Below, in pieces: positions 43,917-56,405 of a stretch of DNA of 64,000 nucleotides. The DNA comes from Dillenia suffruticosa (lineage: Eukaryota > Streptophyta > Magnoliopsida > Dilleniales > Dilleniaceae): assembly GCA_033439265.1 (NCBI GenBank), contig JAVTVX010000013.1, forward strand, positions 3,560,501-3,624,500, given 5' to 3'. The stretch's first letter is position 1, and each line of letters begins with the position of its first letter. A program made the position numbers and the translations under genes. Below the pieces are notes generated by a model. That model searched no databases. It was not told the DNA's origin and saw nothing but the letters and a program-made list of their open reading frames with translations.

Positions 43917-46550
43917 ATGGCAGCCAACTGTGTTCCCTCTCTAAAAGGCCGAACTTCATTCTTCTCCGCCTTTAACAGTCTATCCCATCATTCTTTCCCG
44001 AAGCGACTAAGGGTTGACTTACGTTCTTACTCTTCTTCTTCTTCTTCTGTAAAATCGTCAGAAATCAGTTTCACTTGGGACGATGTCGTTCGAATTTCAC
44101 AATCTGATTATGTCCCAAATGACTCCTCTGATCTCACTGGTTATTTCGAAAAAGTCAAGACTTGTAATCGCGGACTAGTAAGTCTCTCGCTATCTCTCTC
44201 TCTCTCTCTCTAGTTTTTTTTTCTCTCTTCTAATTAGGGTTTTTGTTTTGCAGGAAATGCAAACCGAGTTCATTCCTTTTGCGATTGAGGAACAAATTGT
44301 GGGTCATATACATAATGGGTAAGATAGACTTGTTAAACTACCCACTTGCTGTTCCAATTATTTGATTAATTCTTCAGAATTTTTCCCACGCGCCACCCGG
44401 GGCGAGAGATAGAGAGAGAGAGCTTACGATGTTTGACTTGCAGTTAAGTCTTGATCTTATTAGTATACATGGGATGATTTTTGCAGTTTTGCTGAACATT
44501 TGAGGAGGTTTCAGGATATTTTTGTTTTCCCGCAAGGAAACTCCAATGGAAGCCATTTTGGTGGCCATGTCAGTCTACATCCATCACTAAGGTCTCCTGA
44601 TGATCGAACAGAAGCAGTTGGTGATGTTATCAAATGTTTAGGAACAATGATCCCAGGAATTCGAAATGAGGTATTCTTTCAATCACTGTTATCTATTCCT
44701 ATGTTTCCTCTTTTAAATGAATTCTTCAAAATTAAGTCTTATTTTTCAACATTACGTCTTGTATACTAAGTCTGGGATGCATCAATTTGGATCAGCTGTA
44801 CCCAGTGACATCATCCTATGGGAGGCCGATATACTTCTCATTGGAACGTGCAGCAGCTCCTTACTTCGGAATAAAGGTTATCAATTTTTTTCTAATGTAA
44901 TCTATGAAGCACTGATACAAACACCGGACACTGGACACTATGCAACATGCACACAATGACAATTTACCCGTTTTATGTTACACAATGTGTGGTATTGCAT
45001 TTGGTCTGATGTGTCCAACATGGACATGCTTATCTCTAGAAATGTCCGTGCAACATAGGATGGAGCAATGAAAGTTTTATCTTACTTGTCAAAGTTCACA
45101 TGATAGGTGAAGTCATTTCTTGATCAGGTGAAGATGATGTTTGGGATATTGTTGAGGATATCAGGATTGAACCATGAGTTTGTGCTTCTTCTTGTGCTAA
45201 AAGACAGAGAAATCTTATTATCTGCATGCTTAATTGATTTTTGTGAATTCTTATGAGTTGGTGATTGATAGAAAAAAGTTAAGAAATATTGCAATTTGCT
45301 TATGGTCAGACACTGCATCTGTGCGTATCTTATGTTCCCCTCTTATCAAGTGTTTCTTGCTTATAGAGTTACGGAGTCCACATGAATGGCTATGTTGATA
45401 AAGACGGGGAGAAGTACTTGTGGATAGGAATTAGAAGTAAAGTGAAACCCACATATCCAGGGATGCTTGACCATCTTGTTGCTGGAGGACTGGTCTGTTC
45501 TCAACCCTCTTATTTTATTATAGTTCACTATGTTGATACTTTATTAAACAACTAAGCTGTGTGTGGAGAAGTGTCAAATTTCCCTTTGAATTGCTCTATA
45601 TATTAGCATATAGGTTGTCTTGGTTGCACTTTGTGAAGGCCTTGTGAATTATCATAATCAACAAGTAACAACATGAACCAAAACTTAGAAAATTTCGAAA
45701 ATAATGTGAATGGAAATCTTGAAGCAGGGAAATATTATGTTACTAATCATCAGTAAGGCCAATCTTTTGCTTATTGTACAAAATTGGCAATTGTAGCCCC
45801 ATGGTATTGCATGTGGGGAGAATCTTCTGAAGGAATGTGAAGAAGAAGCAGGAATACCTCAATCCATCTCTAGCAAGTAAGTTTCCCATAAACTATCTCT
45901 CAGAAATGCCATGTATGTATGATATACTTATGTATGGATTGAGCTGTTGAAGTTAACTTCGATGTGGCAGGTTACTTGCTTGACTGCCAATAGTTCCTGT
46001 CCTCATGATGCTTTATGTGATCGCTGTGCCCATCTTCAACATTAAGTGAGTCTATTCTGCTTTGTCTTGCAGCGCAATATCAGTTGGTGCTGTCTCCTAT
46101 ATGGATATAGAGGGTCACAGATTCAAGAGAGATGTTTTATTTTGCTACGATTTAAAACTCCCTGAAGGTTTTGTTCCTAACAATGAAGGTAAAAAACTGA
46201 AGCGTCAGTTCTTCCTCTACTAAAGATTATTTTCAATATTGTTTGAAATATTAAAGTCGCAATTTGACAGATGGTGAGGTAGAGGACTTCAAGCTGTTAC
46301 CAGTATCCGATGTTGCCAATATCATAAAAAGAACCCACTTTTTCAAGCCAAACTGCTCACTTGTTATCATTGATTTCCTATTCCGACATGGGTATGATTT
46401 TTCATACTGCCTTTTCCGGCTCTTTCTTTACTTTTTGTAGAGAATACATATTCAATTCATATTACTCATTTGCTGTCAATCCCCTGATTGACCATTCTGA
46501 AACTCATACTTAGAGCTGGTGTGAGGTTTAAGGGCAACTTGTTACCAAAA

Positions 46551-46585
<35 letters not shown>

Positions 46586-47045
46586 AATTGCTCAGAATAA
46601 ACCTATTTTCTTACAATATTTTAACCTAAAGAAAATTTACCTTCATTCACAATTATTAGACCTTTGTGATTTGATGCCAAGATCTGGAATTTGAACTTGC
46701 CGTCCAGCACGAACCTGTTTCATCTGGAGCAGGAATAAAATAATTGTTCTATAACCATTCAAAAATTTGCAAGAGAGAGAGTCATTTGCTGCTGAACTGG
46801 TGTGGTGTATAGTTGTTCCAATTTCTTTAATGATTCAGCTAATGGTCTTAATTTCAGTTTTTTTGTTTCTTCAATGACTATTCAACTGTTTATGACCCCC
46901 CCTAAAAAATGGGAGTGCATTTATATTTACATAAAAAGCTTGAGACTTGGAAACCATGACAGAAACCAACTGCAGGTACATCAATCCCGAGGATCTAGGA
47001 TACCTGGACTTATTGAAGAGCTTGAAGAGCGGAGATTGCTCTTAA
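43917..47045 (+). CDS. NUDT20: Nudix hydrolase, NUDT20/NUDT24-like, probably plastid-targeted
   Basis: Nine exons: 43917-44177, 44254-44318, 44487-44670, 44796-44876, 45367-45492, 45797-45876, 46073-46188, 46271-46391, 46976-47045. All are in phase with GT-AG introns, giving 367 residues. The N-terminal 50-60 residues are Ser/Arg-rich and hydroxylated, as in a chloroplast transit peptide. A DUF4743 N-terminal region follows (FTWDDVVRISQSDYVPNDSS, GHIHNGFAEHLRRFQDIFVF, ERAAAPYFGIKSYGVHMNG), then the Nudix fold. The second half of the Nudix box is KECEEEAGI (residues 251-259), with Lys for the usual Arg; Ile replaces the box's first Glu at 243, as I recall for this subfamily. Relatives are linked to thiamin diphosphate-derivative or nucleotide hydrolysis. 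The start ATG at 43917 was chosen over 43776 because only the downstream part looks like a transit peptide. A 3' UTR intron seems likely (donor GTAAGTTG at 47048, acceptor TTGCAG ending 47298). Confidence 0.92.
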
Positions 47046-48103
47046 TCGTAAGTTGTTGACTTATATTTTTTATCTCTCGTCTCATCCCTTTATGCACCTC
47101 AATGCATCCATCTCTGTAATTTGTTATCTTTCAAAAGGAAATCTACAAACAAGCCATTGATATGTTAATGATTGCCAAATAGCTGAAATTAGATTTGTTC
47201 CGATTTCCAAGCGTAGGTTGAAAGCAATGTTAAAAATTTTTTTATCATTATCTAGGCTGCTTTACTCGTTAATATGATTTTTCTTCTCATGTTGCAGGCA
47301 ATGTCTCTTCTTTGCTTTGCAATTGCTGGGACCTCATTGATCTGTTGTGCTGTTGTAAACAATTTCCAGGCGGCCAGTTGAAAAGAGAGATTAAAAGAGT
47401 GAAAAATAATAATAATTACAAGACGAGCATCAGTACCGCTTCCATTGATTTTTTTCCCCAAAAAGCAACTATTTTTTCATTAGTATCCTCTATAAACAAA
47501 CACTTGTGCAAAATTTTACCATGGAAAATTTTCTTTTATCCATACCGCGCTGATTTATTAGGCTGTTGCTCTTTTCTAGATCCTTGGATCCACCTTGAGA
47601 TATTTTCACTTCTCTGTCAATCTTCAATTCTAGTCTCTTGAATGGTAGGGTTCGTGTTAAGACTATACAGTGTTAATGGTGTGAGTTTATGTTGTCTCTT
47701 TTTCTCCTTTACAGATTGAAAAGCAGTACTCTGGATTTGCAAATACTTAAAATCCTGTGAAAATTTTGTAAACAGTTTCACGCTCACTAAGTGAGGGATC
47801 ACTAGATTTAACCATGCAAGATGGATCAGACACTCTCTCCTAAAATGGTCCAAGCAAAATTAGCAGTAACCGAGCAAATAAACAAGACTAATTCCCAATC
47901 CGCCTTATTTTGATAAGAAACACTCCCAAACTACAGAGAGATCAGCATCGACACCACCAAGTTATATAATGAACCATACACTAATTCCCAATATTTTGGA
48001 TTCGAAGCTTCTAGATGCACAATGCATGCAAGATCCATTCCCGTTTTATGTTCTTAATTGAGCATCCGAAGATGAGGGAACTTTGGTATCTACCATCCAA
48101 AAC
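47046..48103. other. 3' ends of the convergent Nudix and hydrolase genes
   Basis: The left part probably carries the Nudix 3' UTR and its intron; the right part carries the 3' UTR of the minus-strand gene ending at 48104. No separate gene recognised. Confidence 0.5.
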
Positions 48104-51100
48104 TCAGACCTTCAATTCTTCAATTCCAGGTGCCAGTGGCTCAAATACAGCTTCCACTTCCCTTGGATCAACTTCCTCTACACTGGCAGGCTTCCACTTG
48201 GGCTTCTGTGAAAAACAAAAGGCAGAGATGAATATCAAAATATGCACAGCCAATCCCTATAGAAATATTTTAAAATGAACATTGGAACAATTCCAACTGG
48301 TAGGTTCCCGGAGGAACAAATCCCTATAGAAAGTGAAATGGCCTACGAGCTGTGTATGTTCTATTCAAAAAGCAGGTAGTCAAACCCATTTCCGTCACTG
48401 TACTCAAAATTTGCTTTCAGGCCTTTTTTTTTCCACTGCAGCAGGAACAAATCCCTATAGAAAATGAAATGGCCTACAACCTGTATATGTTCTATTCAAA
48501 AAGCAGGTAGTCAAACCATAGACTGAAACCAGGTAGCCGTTCTATCTTTGAGCTACAGGGCGACACTACCTGCAAACGTCAAGCAAATATCCCAAGACAT
48601 AGAAGACTACATAGTATCATGCCACCAGTAAAAATGTAACTCCTTAATTTCATCCCAATACTTTTTGTATAGGTCTTGTTCTCAAAAGGATAAAATTTTT
48701 AAATTGAACTAAAAACAAACAATATTATGTTCAGATAGAGCCAGACATCTCTCCTTTTTTAAACATAAGTAATAAATTCTCAATGCTAGAATAACAGGAA
48801 AATGCTTCCAGGATGATACAAACCTGATCCTTGTCCACCAAGACTGCCCGAACACCTTCAGCAAAGTCATCTCTAAGTGAAGATCTTAAAGCAATGCGAT
48901 ACTCAGTTTTCATCACTTCACTTAACTGGGAAGGAAAGAACAGGCAGACATTTTAACATGAAGTTTTGCAACTTGCAACGCTAAGCTATTTGAGAGGAAA
49001 ACCAAAATAAAGAACCACAAAAAGAATCCAGAACTCACCCTGCAAAACTCATTATCATTCTTCCCATGGGCAGATGCAACTATAGAAAAATGTTTCTGTG
49101 TCAAGCATAGGGAGAAAGGAGCACCTTTGCCTAGCCCCAAAAGGCTATCACAAGCCCATTCTGCCACTGCCCGCGACAAAATTGAAAGAAAATACAACAC
49201 AGTGAACCAGAGGAGTGGAACACCCAATGAGAAGGCCAAGAATTCAAGAGAATCAATATTATGCACGCATCCTCTTCAAATTGAAATTGGCAAGCAATCC
49301 AAAGGATAGAAGCATCAATTAGCTTACCTTTAGCATCACTGCTCTGCTGATGCTTTTTTAGCTCTTCTATTGTCTTATCAACCGACTTATTTGTCCCAAA
49401 GCATGTAGCAATCTGTGGCAAGTGTAACTTCAATTCAGGTTCCACCTCAGGCTCACTGCTGTACTTTGCCAGTTGTTTCTTGACATCTTCATGCGGATCT
49501 TCAGAACTGGTATGTCCAAATAAACACATAGTTGGGATTGTCTCAGGTTGATTGATCACAATGAGAATACATGAATGTGCATCTTAAGACCATAAAAAAT
49601 CATGGAGTGAAATAGAAAGCTGATCGAACTATACAAGGATGTAGACAAAAGTGCCTCCTTCAGTGAACCCAAGTTTCCAGATGGCACGAAGTGCGTCCCA
49701 AGACCAACATATAGAGCATCAGCAGGGGTAGAAATTCTTTTTCCAGTCATTGCAAGGTAAGTACCTGCAGAGAAGCCAACATTTGTAAACTGTACACAAA
49801 ACTGGAATGTACTCAACATAGAATGAAAAGAAAATCAGTCAGAAAAAAATGGGAAAACACTCAAAGCTGTTGCCATGTAATTAATACTCTATAAGCAATA
49901 CATAGAGTAAGTTCTAGCTATTCTTTATCTGACTTTTTTGAACCATTGTCAGCCTGATTATAATAACTTTGTGACGGAATGCATGCTCAAAATAGGCCAC
50001 AAAATATGAATCCATTGCTATTAAGTGTGCTGGATCATGGAAAAAGGGCAAACTCTTGAATCAGAAATCCCATACCAACAGACCCTTCTCCTGGGCTCTG
50101 TGCAGCTAAATAAGCAAACCCAACATCCGGAAACAAGCCAATTCCATTTTCTGGCATGGCAAGAACAGTCCTCTGAAGATGATTAAAATTAGTAACAGGG
50201 TAAATGTTGAAATTTTGACAGTTTAACTAGGAAAGATAAATACCTCTGTAACAATACGGTATCTTCCATGACCCGAGAGACCAATTCCAAATCCCATTGT
50301 TATGCCATCCATAAAGCAAATGTAGGGCTTGGTATACTCAGAAATTTTGCATATCAAAGAATATTCTGCAGTAAATACCTGTGGACAACAAGAAAACGCG
50401 TTGCTGTATCCACTTAAATCAACAAAATGAGTATAGACTATTAAAATATTAAAACCAAAATGTTGTTGACAGCCTTCACTGATCAATTGTCAGTTTCCCA
50501 GCAAAACAAAAATACTCTACTGAGAAAGATGAAAGATGTTGAAACTATATGAACATCAACAAAGGTGAAGCATGTATAACACATGCCATTAGGGTAAACA
50601 GCACATGCAACCCAGCATCCAGCAGAAATTCAGAAACTGAATCTTAAGAGTGCAGGGAACTGGTTGATGCATGTAACACCATCCATTTGACAAAAATTTC
50701 AGCAAACAAGCTGGATGTTGTGTTTATGAATGTGTCTGAACACACACTAGTGTACATGACCATGTCAGTTAACACATTTATAGAAGTGGTATCAAAATTA
50801 ACCAACTATTGATTTCATATGCACTCTGGATTATTAAATTTTCCTTTGATCTTAGAACAGGAAACAACGGACCCAAAAATAGGGGGGTAAGAAGAAAGTT
50901 TATGGTAGAAACCTCATCATAACTATGATTAGATTGCTACATGACACTTTATAAACCATCAATTTTTGACAAATGGTATGTTGCATGGAAAATATCTCTT
51001 TTTTTGGTCAATGGGACACTTCCCGACCACCCAGTGTCCAAGACTTTGCTCCGACTAATCCGAACAGACCCGTCTGAGGTCTCCCTTCAGAGGATAGGGG

Positions 51101-53253
51101 TCTCCCCAATGTAGTTACTCTATGCCCAAGTCGCGAGTTGAACTTGTGACCTTGGTTAAGAGGCCTAGTGACCTATCCACTCAACCAACTGCCCGTGCGT
51201 TGCATGGAAAATATCTCTGTTTCCAAAAACAAACTGATGTTTAATAGAGAATCAGTTATAGCATTCTCATTAATTTATGGTCGAGCGCCATCTAGCGGTC
51301 TCATCATAATTATGACAAGAGTTCTCTCATAATACCAATGCTCTTTAGAACTTGGGAGAGTGTGGAATATGGTTTAGACCTCCTATGATTAAGCAAGTGG
51401 ATGGAATTACTGCCACTGGTCATGGTAAAGCTGATGCTTGATCATTAGACACACAGATACTATTGTTTTTAGCTCAATCTTAAGAGTGAAGCTCAAACAG
51501 TTGATCTCTAATTCAAGAATAAAAGAAGACCTCAATCACATCTGGTAATTGGTTTCTGAGAGTGATCTGCCTCACATCACCACCTGCAGATAAACTAAGA
51601 CTTGGTTTATTGACAAGATGAGTGTTGAACAAGTCCATGAATAATAACGGGGAACCACAGTAGCACAAAAGAAAAATATAACTAAAGAAACTAGTCAAAT
51701 TATGAGCTTTTCTAGATAACATAACATTCACAGGCAACAATTATCCAGCTTGGAGCCATATGAGACGCAGTTTCTCAAAACATGCTTTATTTAGAAACCT
51801 TCTGAACAAGAGGTGTGGTTTTGTCCTTTTGAATTTCAGCGACAACCCCTTTAATATCCATCCCTGCATTGGCCATAAATGGTAATGCTCAAAACCTTAC
51901 CTAACACTATAGAATAAAAAGATATCCCTAAAAGAGCAACAAATAAATGAAGAAGCTAAAACCCTACAACCAGAAAAGAAACTCATAATAAGCTTTGCAC
52001 GGTTCTGTCAAGATTTGACATATTAGATGCCAAAATTTGGGATCAAGACTCAGATTGTTGTTGTTGTAAACAAAAAGACTTGACAACATTTGTGCCATTA
52101 CCTGCTGAGAACGACCGAGCCGAGCTGCTCTCAACAAGGACGCATTTCACATGTGGGTCCTTTTCCCACTCATCAAGAAATGTCTTGTATCTTATGTCCA
52201 TATCTGCAGAAAAATCAAAAACAATTTGAATGTCCCACAAGAAACTCATCCATTTAGTTGTTCAAAGGATAAAAAAAAAAAAAAAGAAACTCGGCGAGAC
52301 TGAAGTAAAATCTTTTTGAATTTTAAGTACACACCGCATCAAAATCAAACTTTCAAAACCTGCACTGCATCTGAAACTTGATCCCATTGTATGGCACCTC
52401 ATATTCCATATTAAAATCCACAAATTTGAATCAAAGTGTGATGCTATATGGACCCAAAAAAATCAATGACAAATGACAAAATCATACCATGGTTTCATTA
52501 GTGCAATAAAATCAAATGATAGACATGATTTCATTAGGGCAATAAAATCAAATAACTCTATCACGCACTTTTCAGTGACCAATCAAACTGTATCACATCA
52601 AATTGCGTCATTGACTTTGTGGATCCAAATAGCAACGCTCTTTGATCAAAACCCTAATAAAACCCAAACACTAATATACCTTTAAGAATAGACAATTGAC
52701 TCATTCGCAGTATAACAGCTAATGTAAGAAAACGGTTCCGCAGAAAAGAAAGCAAGAATTCAATTTCCTAGAATTAAAACTTGAATCGAGTTATGCAACA
52801 AAATTGAAGTCCCGAACACTTCGAAGTTACAAAAGATTGAACCTATATTCCAAGGCATAGCACCTCGTATCCCGCATCAAAATCCCCAAATTTGATCAAA
52901 AACCCTAAATCTTCAAAACTAAGTCGACAAGCATATAGCAGCTCTTGAAAGAGAAGGAGAGAAACGAGAAGCAGAAGAGAACCTATATTCATGGCATTGA
53001 GGGCTTTGGGACGATCGAGAGTGATGACAGCGAGACCATTTGGGTGAACATTGCCCCTCACGAACTCGTCTGCGCTTGCCATGACTGCAAATGATCGATA
53101 AGAATGAAAGGGGAAGGGCTTGAAAGTTTTAGAGAGAGAGAAAGAGTTGATAGTGTGAGAAAGGAGTGGAGAGGATTTGTGTATAAGAAGCTGAGATGCT
53201 CCAAGCAGAACTCTCATTTCTGTGAGTGAGCAACGAGAGCGTGACTGACACAC
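48104..53253 (-). CDS. 3-hydroxyisobutyryl-CoA hydrolase-like protein (crotonase fold), probably mitochondrial
   Basis: Enoyl-CoA hydratase/isomerase superfamily, closest by memory to Arabidopsis 3-hydroxyisobutyryl-CoA hydrolase-like protein 3. Its canonical relatives act in valine breakdown; this branch's substrate is uncertain. Exons: 52983-53253, 52102-52203, one of 51799-51863 or 51531-51583, 50244-50378, 50076-50172, 49635-49764, 49328-49506, 49039-49166, 48824-48925, 48104-48205. Length is 436 or 432 residues depending on the alternative exon. Seen: a basic, Ser-rich presequence, then [18 protein letters not shown], the oxyanion-loop region encoded by the alternative exons, [19 protein letters not shown], and [13 protein letters not shown] (Glu199 and Asp207 are the likely catalytic pair), then [20 protein letters not shown] near the end. 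ATG at 53253 or 53217 could start it; the latter matches usual presequences as well. A SINE lies in an intron. Confidence 0.92.
48312..48517. repeat. Direct repeat of about 75 bp in the last intron, with a tRNA-like stretch beside it
   Basis: AGGAACAAATCCCTATAGAA... is present at 48312-48386 and 48443-48517 (period 131). Just right of it, the minus strand reads GTAGCTCAAAGATAGAACGG and GGTTTGACTACC, similar to box A and box B of a tRNA. It is probably a SINE or tRNA-derived remnant rather than a working tRNA gene. Confidence 0.55.
50980..51218 (-). mobile_element. tRNA-derived SINE with perfect 20-bp target duplication
   Basis: Flanked by identical 20-bp sequences GTTGCATGGAAAATATCTCT at 50980-50999 and 51199-51218. 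The element is about 51,000-51,198, about 199 bp, reading on the minus strand. It has a tRNA-like head (GGCAGTTGGTTGAGTGGATA; AGGTCACAAGTTCAACTCGC), a body with TTCGGATTAGTCGGAGCAAA, the 3' domain common to angiosperm SINEs, and an A-rich end. It sits in the intron between exon 51531-51583 and exon 50244-50378. The perfect duplication suggests a young insertion. Confidence 0.93.
51531..51583 (-). other. Alternative exon B of the hydrolase gene (GGDVRQ type)
   Basis: 53 bp between a CTGCAG acceptor and a GTCTTC donor. It enters after one base of a split Gly codon and ends at a codon boundary, encoding [18 protein letters not shown]. The AGGD sequence it creates with the preceding exon is the usual oxyanion-hole motif of 3-hydroxyisobutyryl-CoA hydrolases. 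It is in frame only if exon 51799-51863 is skipped. Confidence 0.85.
51799..51863 (-). other. Alternative exon A of the hydrolase gene (GMDIKG type)
   Basis: 65 bp between an ATGCAG acceptor and a GTTTCT donor. It has the same entry and exit phases as exon 51531-51583 and encodes [20 protein letters not shown] plus QK. AGMDIK resembles the AGADIK loop of enoyl-CoA hydratases more than the AGGD loop of HIBCH enzymes. Confidence 0.85.
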
Positions 53254-54265
53254 GAGAGAGAGAGAGAGAGAGAGAGATGCGAGATTTGTGTTTCTAATTT
53301 TGCCCTTGCAATTTAGTCAAAATTACGTAGAGAACTAGGTTTCTTCCAACGGGTTTGTGTTGTGGTGAGCTGATCTTCACAGGAAATCACCTCATAATTG
53401 TTGTTTTCCCTTTTCTTGATTATTTGAAGAATCATTATTTAAGCTTTTTTCCATTTTAATATGAAAAAAAATAACATTATTTGTATGTGCATACAGTAAG
53501 TCTTCGAGCACCATTCTATATGAATTTTCCTTTAAAAGAAAAATAGGCAGAAACGTACAAAGACGAATTGTTAGTCAATTCTCTTTTAAAGCTCGAAAGT
53601 TACGTCAAATGTCACAACTCAATATCTCATTTATCAACTATTTGGGATTTATTTAATTATTTTTGAAAATTTCCAAATTAAAGTTTAAAATCCTTTTATA
53701 AATCAATTTCTTCGGAGCCTTTTGTTGTCGTTTTGGATGGCCTTTCTGCTCTCCTCACGCATTTTAAGAATGTTGCTCACTTGATGGTTCACCGACTCAT
53801 GCTGTGGATATCACGTGATTCTGCCCATGCTCACTGTGGATCGCAAGGAAGGAATGTTTAAGTTGATCATTTTAACTTGACGATGCAAACCAGATACACA
53901 AAACATAAGAGGGGAACCAACAATGGATAAGAGAGCAAGGAATGATATGCATTAGATTATAATTTTAAAGGGAAAATTTGTAATTTTAATAATTCAGATT
54001 TATAATTTTTAAAGTTATATATATAATTTTTTTTAAAAAAAAAGGGACAGCTGCCTCTATCCGACTACCCTCCTTCTGTTCACAAGAGACACGTGTTGTT
54101 ATAATAATAATAAGTCATCGGAATAAAATTTAAGAGAGTTAACTTCTTAATGGATCTTATAATATTTAAACCGAATTAATAAGATAAAATCTTAATATTG
54201 AATAATGATAAAAAATCCGTTTACATGAAAAAAAAAACCACAATCATAATTCTTAACAATTAGCT
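53254..54265. other. Promoter side of the hydrolase gene and AT-rich spacer
   Basis: A GA run at 53,255-53,276 sits just upstream of the first ATG. From 53,300 the sequence is AT-rich with no gene seen. Confidence 0.5.
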
Positions 54266-54493
54266 AACAAAAACGATATTATCAACATTCGATTGGTTCA
54301 GTGGGAAGAACACTGAAAACCTTTAACTATTTTTGGGTTTGATTTGTCATGAGAACAAAAAAAATCATATTGGGAGATTCCCCTAAGAGTTAGCCTAGCA
54401 GCGAATCGATCCAAATTAATTAGAGTAAAATCTCAAATACTAGAGAGTGACCAAGGGACTAAAACAAAAATAAAAAACAAAAACGATGTTGTC
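54266..54493 (+). mobile_element. tRNA-derived SINE with 18-bp target duplication
   Basis: Flanks AACAAAAACGATATTATC (54266-54283) and AACAAAAACGATGTTGTC (54476-54493) differ at two positions. The element (about 54,284-54,475) has a tRNA-like head (GATTGGTTCAGTGGGAAGAA; GGGTTTGATTTGTC) and the 3' block AATCGATCCAAATTAATTAG followed by AGTAAAATCTC. This is the same general SINE group as at 51.0 kb. Confidence 0.85.
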
Positions 54494-54734
54494 TCTGTGA
54501 AACGTTGGAGGCCCAAGAGAATTTGGGCCAAAGGAAGCCCTTCATCATCTTTTTTTTGGTATTACACTAACTGATATTCAGATTTATATTTCGATTAATT
54601 CGATTTAAAATTTATAGTGATTTATTTAACCGAGTTACTCTCCCAACACAGTGAACTTCGTCATCTTAAGGCGATATTACTTGGGATACCTTCGCAATGT
54701 AGCAAACTTGCAAAGGTTTGAAAATGAGGTCCAA

Positions 54735-54930
54735 ATACCAACACTTGTTGATGTATGTATGTGGACATCTTCGTCTGTTAATCAGATTGGGAGTTCGACT
54801 CTTCCTGGGTACAGAAAAAATAATGTTGAGAGACCTACCCCCGATTGAATCTTATAATAATCGATCCAGATTAGTCGGGATGAAACTCTAAATAGTAGGC
54901 GATGGTCAAACAAAGGTTAAACAAAAAAAT
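54735..54930 (+). mobile_element. SINE of the same group (degenerate head)
   Basis: Contains a box B-like GGGAGTTCGACTCTTCC (54,790-54,806) and the 3' block AATCGATCCAGATTAGTCGG then GATGAAACTCTAAATAG (54,859-54,896), followed by an A-rich end. It parallels the 54,284-54,475 element closely in order and spacing. Target duplication not found. Confidence 0.7.
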
Positions 54931-56405
54931 ATGAAGTACAAACCCCCCACCGAATTGGAAATGGGCTTATTCCACAACATGGGTTTGGACCACTTTTTGC
55001 TTTATGTTTATTTATTTACCTTTTTTTTTTCCTTATTAATGGTTTTTTGTAGTCCAATTGTGATTTATTATCCTTGCAATCATGACTCATGACAAGCCAC
55101 GAATGTCCCAAAAATACTCGTGTAACGGAATTGATGGAGATTTTAATTTTGCACATTTTTTGTTGATTGATTGTAAATTTAAAACTATATAATTAGAGAT
55201 AAAACAATTTTTTCATACAATGATTATTAAAGAATTCAAAATTTTCATAAAAAAATACAGGATACATTAACCATCAAATTAGTACAAATGTGGGTTCATT
55301 TCGAGAGTACAAAGCATCGTAGAAAGCAATTCTAAACTACGTCGATGGAAAATAAATTTATTGAATTTTTGTATATAAATATTGTTGTCTTAAATAAGTG
55401 AAAGAAAAAGGAAGTATTAGCCTACTATTAATAATTTAAATTTTTAAATAAATGTTAGTACCTTCTTTTGTATATATAAACATAGAGATAATTTTCTAAG
55501 TATTCGATTTATGCACTGCCCACGAAATTCTAGCTCATAAATCAAGCTATTAGACAGAGACTACTATTCTGATTCCTTTCTTCTTTTTCCTTCTCAAAAA
55601 GAGGGTGGGAAGGAGGCCCGACGTGGTGTGTATCATTCATCAATGTCCTTTAAGGGCATTTGTTGCTCTTTAAGGATCAAAGGGGCCCTAATTGCTTAGG
55701 TTCTAAAGTGATGTTTTGAGATTTGGTAGAATGATTATATAAAAGAGGAAAAAAGAATATCAATCAAACTGCTTTCTCATACTTACAAATCAAAATTATT
55801 TTGGCTATAAAAAAGTAGAATTCCTTTGGCCATAGAAAGCATAGACTTCCCTCCATGATATGAAGAACTGGTTACTCACTACATATTTGAGCCGTATCTT
55901 ATAGATTATAGTTAAGACATAGAGAATGTTGTTGTTTCCTTGTACACCATACTAAGGAATTAGCTATGGTTTTCATATCAACAAACACACACACACACAC
56001 ACACACACATATTTGTGTGTATATAATGCATTGGTGACAGTATCTTTTCCTGTAGTGCAGACTAAATATTCATCCAATGATTTCCTCCCCCGCTTTTCAT
56101 AGCCGAAAGCTTCAATTATTTAAGCCCAACATTCTAATACAAACATTGGGTGCGGATTTCAATATAATAATATATATATATATATATATAAATAGAAAAT
56201 TAGTCCATTCTCTGCAAGCAAAAGGAGACTGCAGCATATAATTTGTACAAAGGCCAACTTGGATTTTCCACGCCAACATCTAACACCCCCATCAGACGCA
56301 CACACCCGCACAAACACCAACTAGTTTTATTTGATCCACATAAACAACCAAATATGCCAAATGTGAAATCACTTGCAGTCTCCCAAAGAAAGAACTAAAC
56401 CTTGA
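54931..56405. other. AT-rich spacer with microsatellites
   Basis: Holds a CA run (55,983-56,009) and an AT run (56,169-56,190). No gene recognised. The part near 56,406 should contain the 3' UTR of the minus-strand hydrolase gene. Confidence 0.5.

Noticed and set aside
51000..51198. A working tRNA gene
   Set aside because: The tRNA-like head lacks a consistent cloverleaf and is joined to a SINE body with a target duplication.
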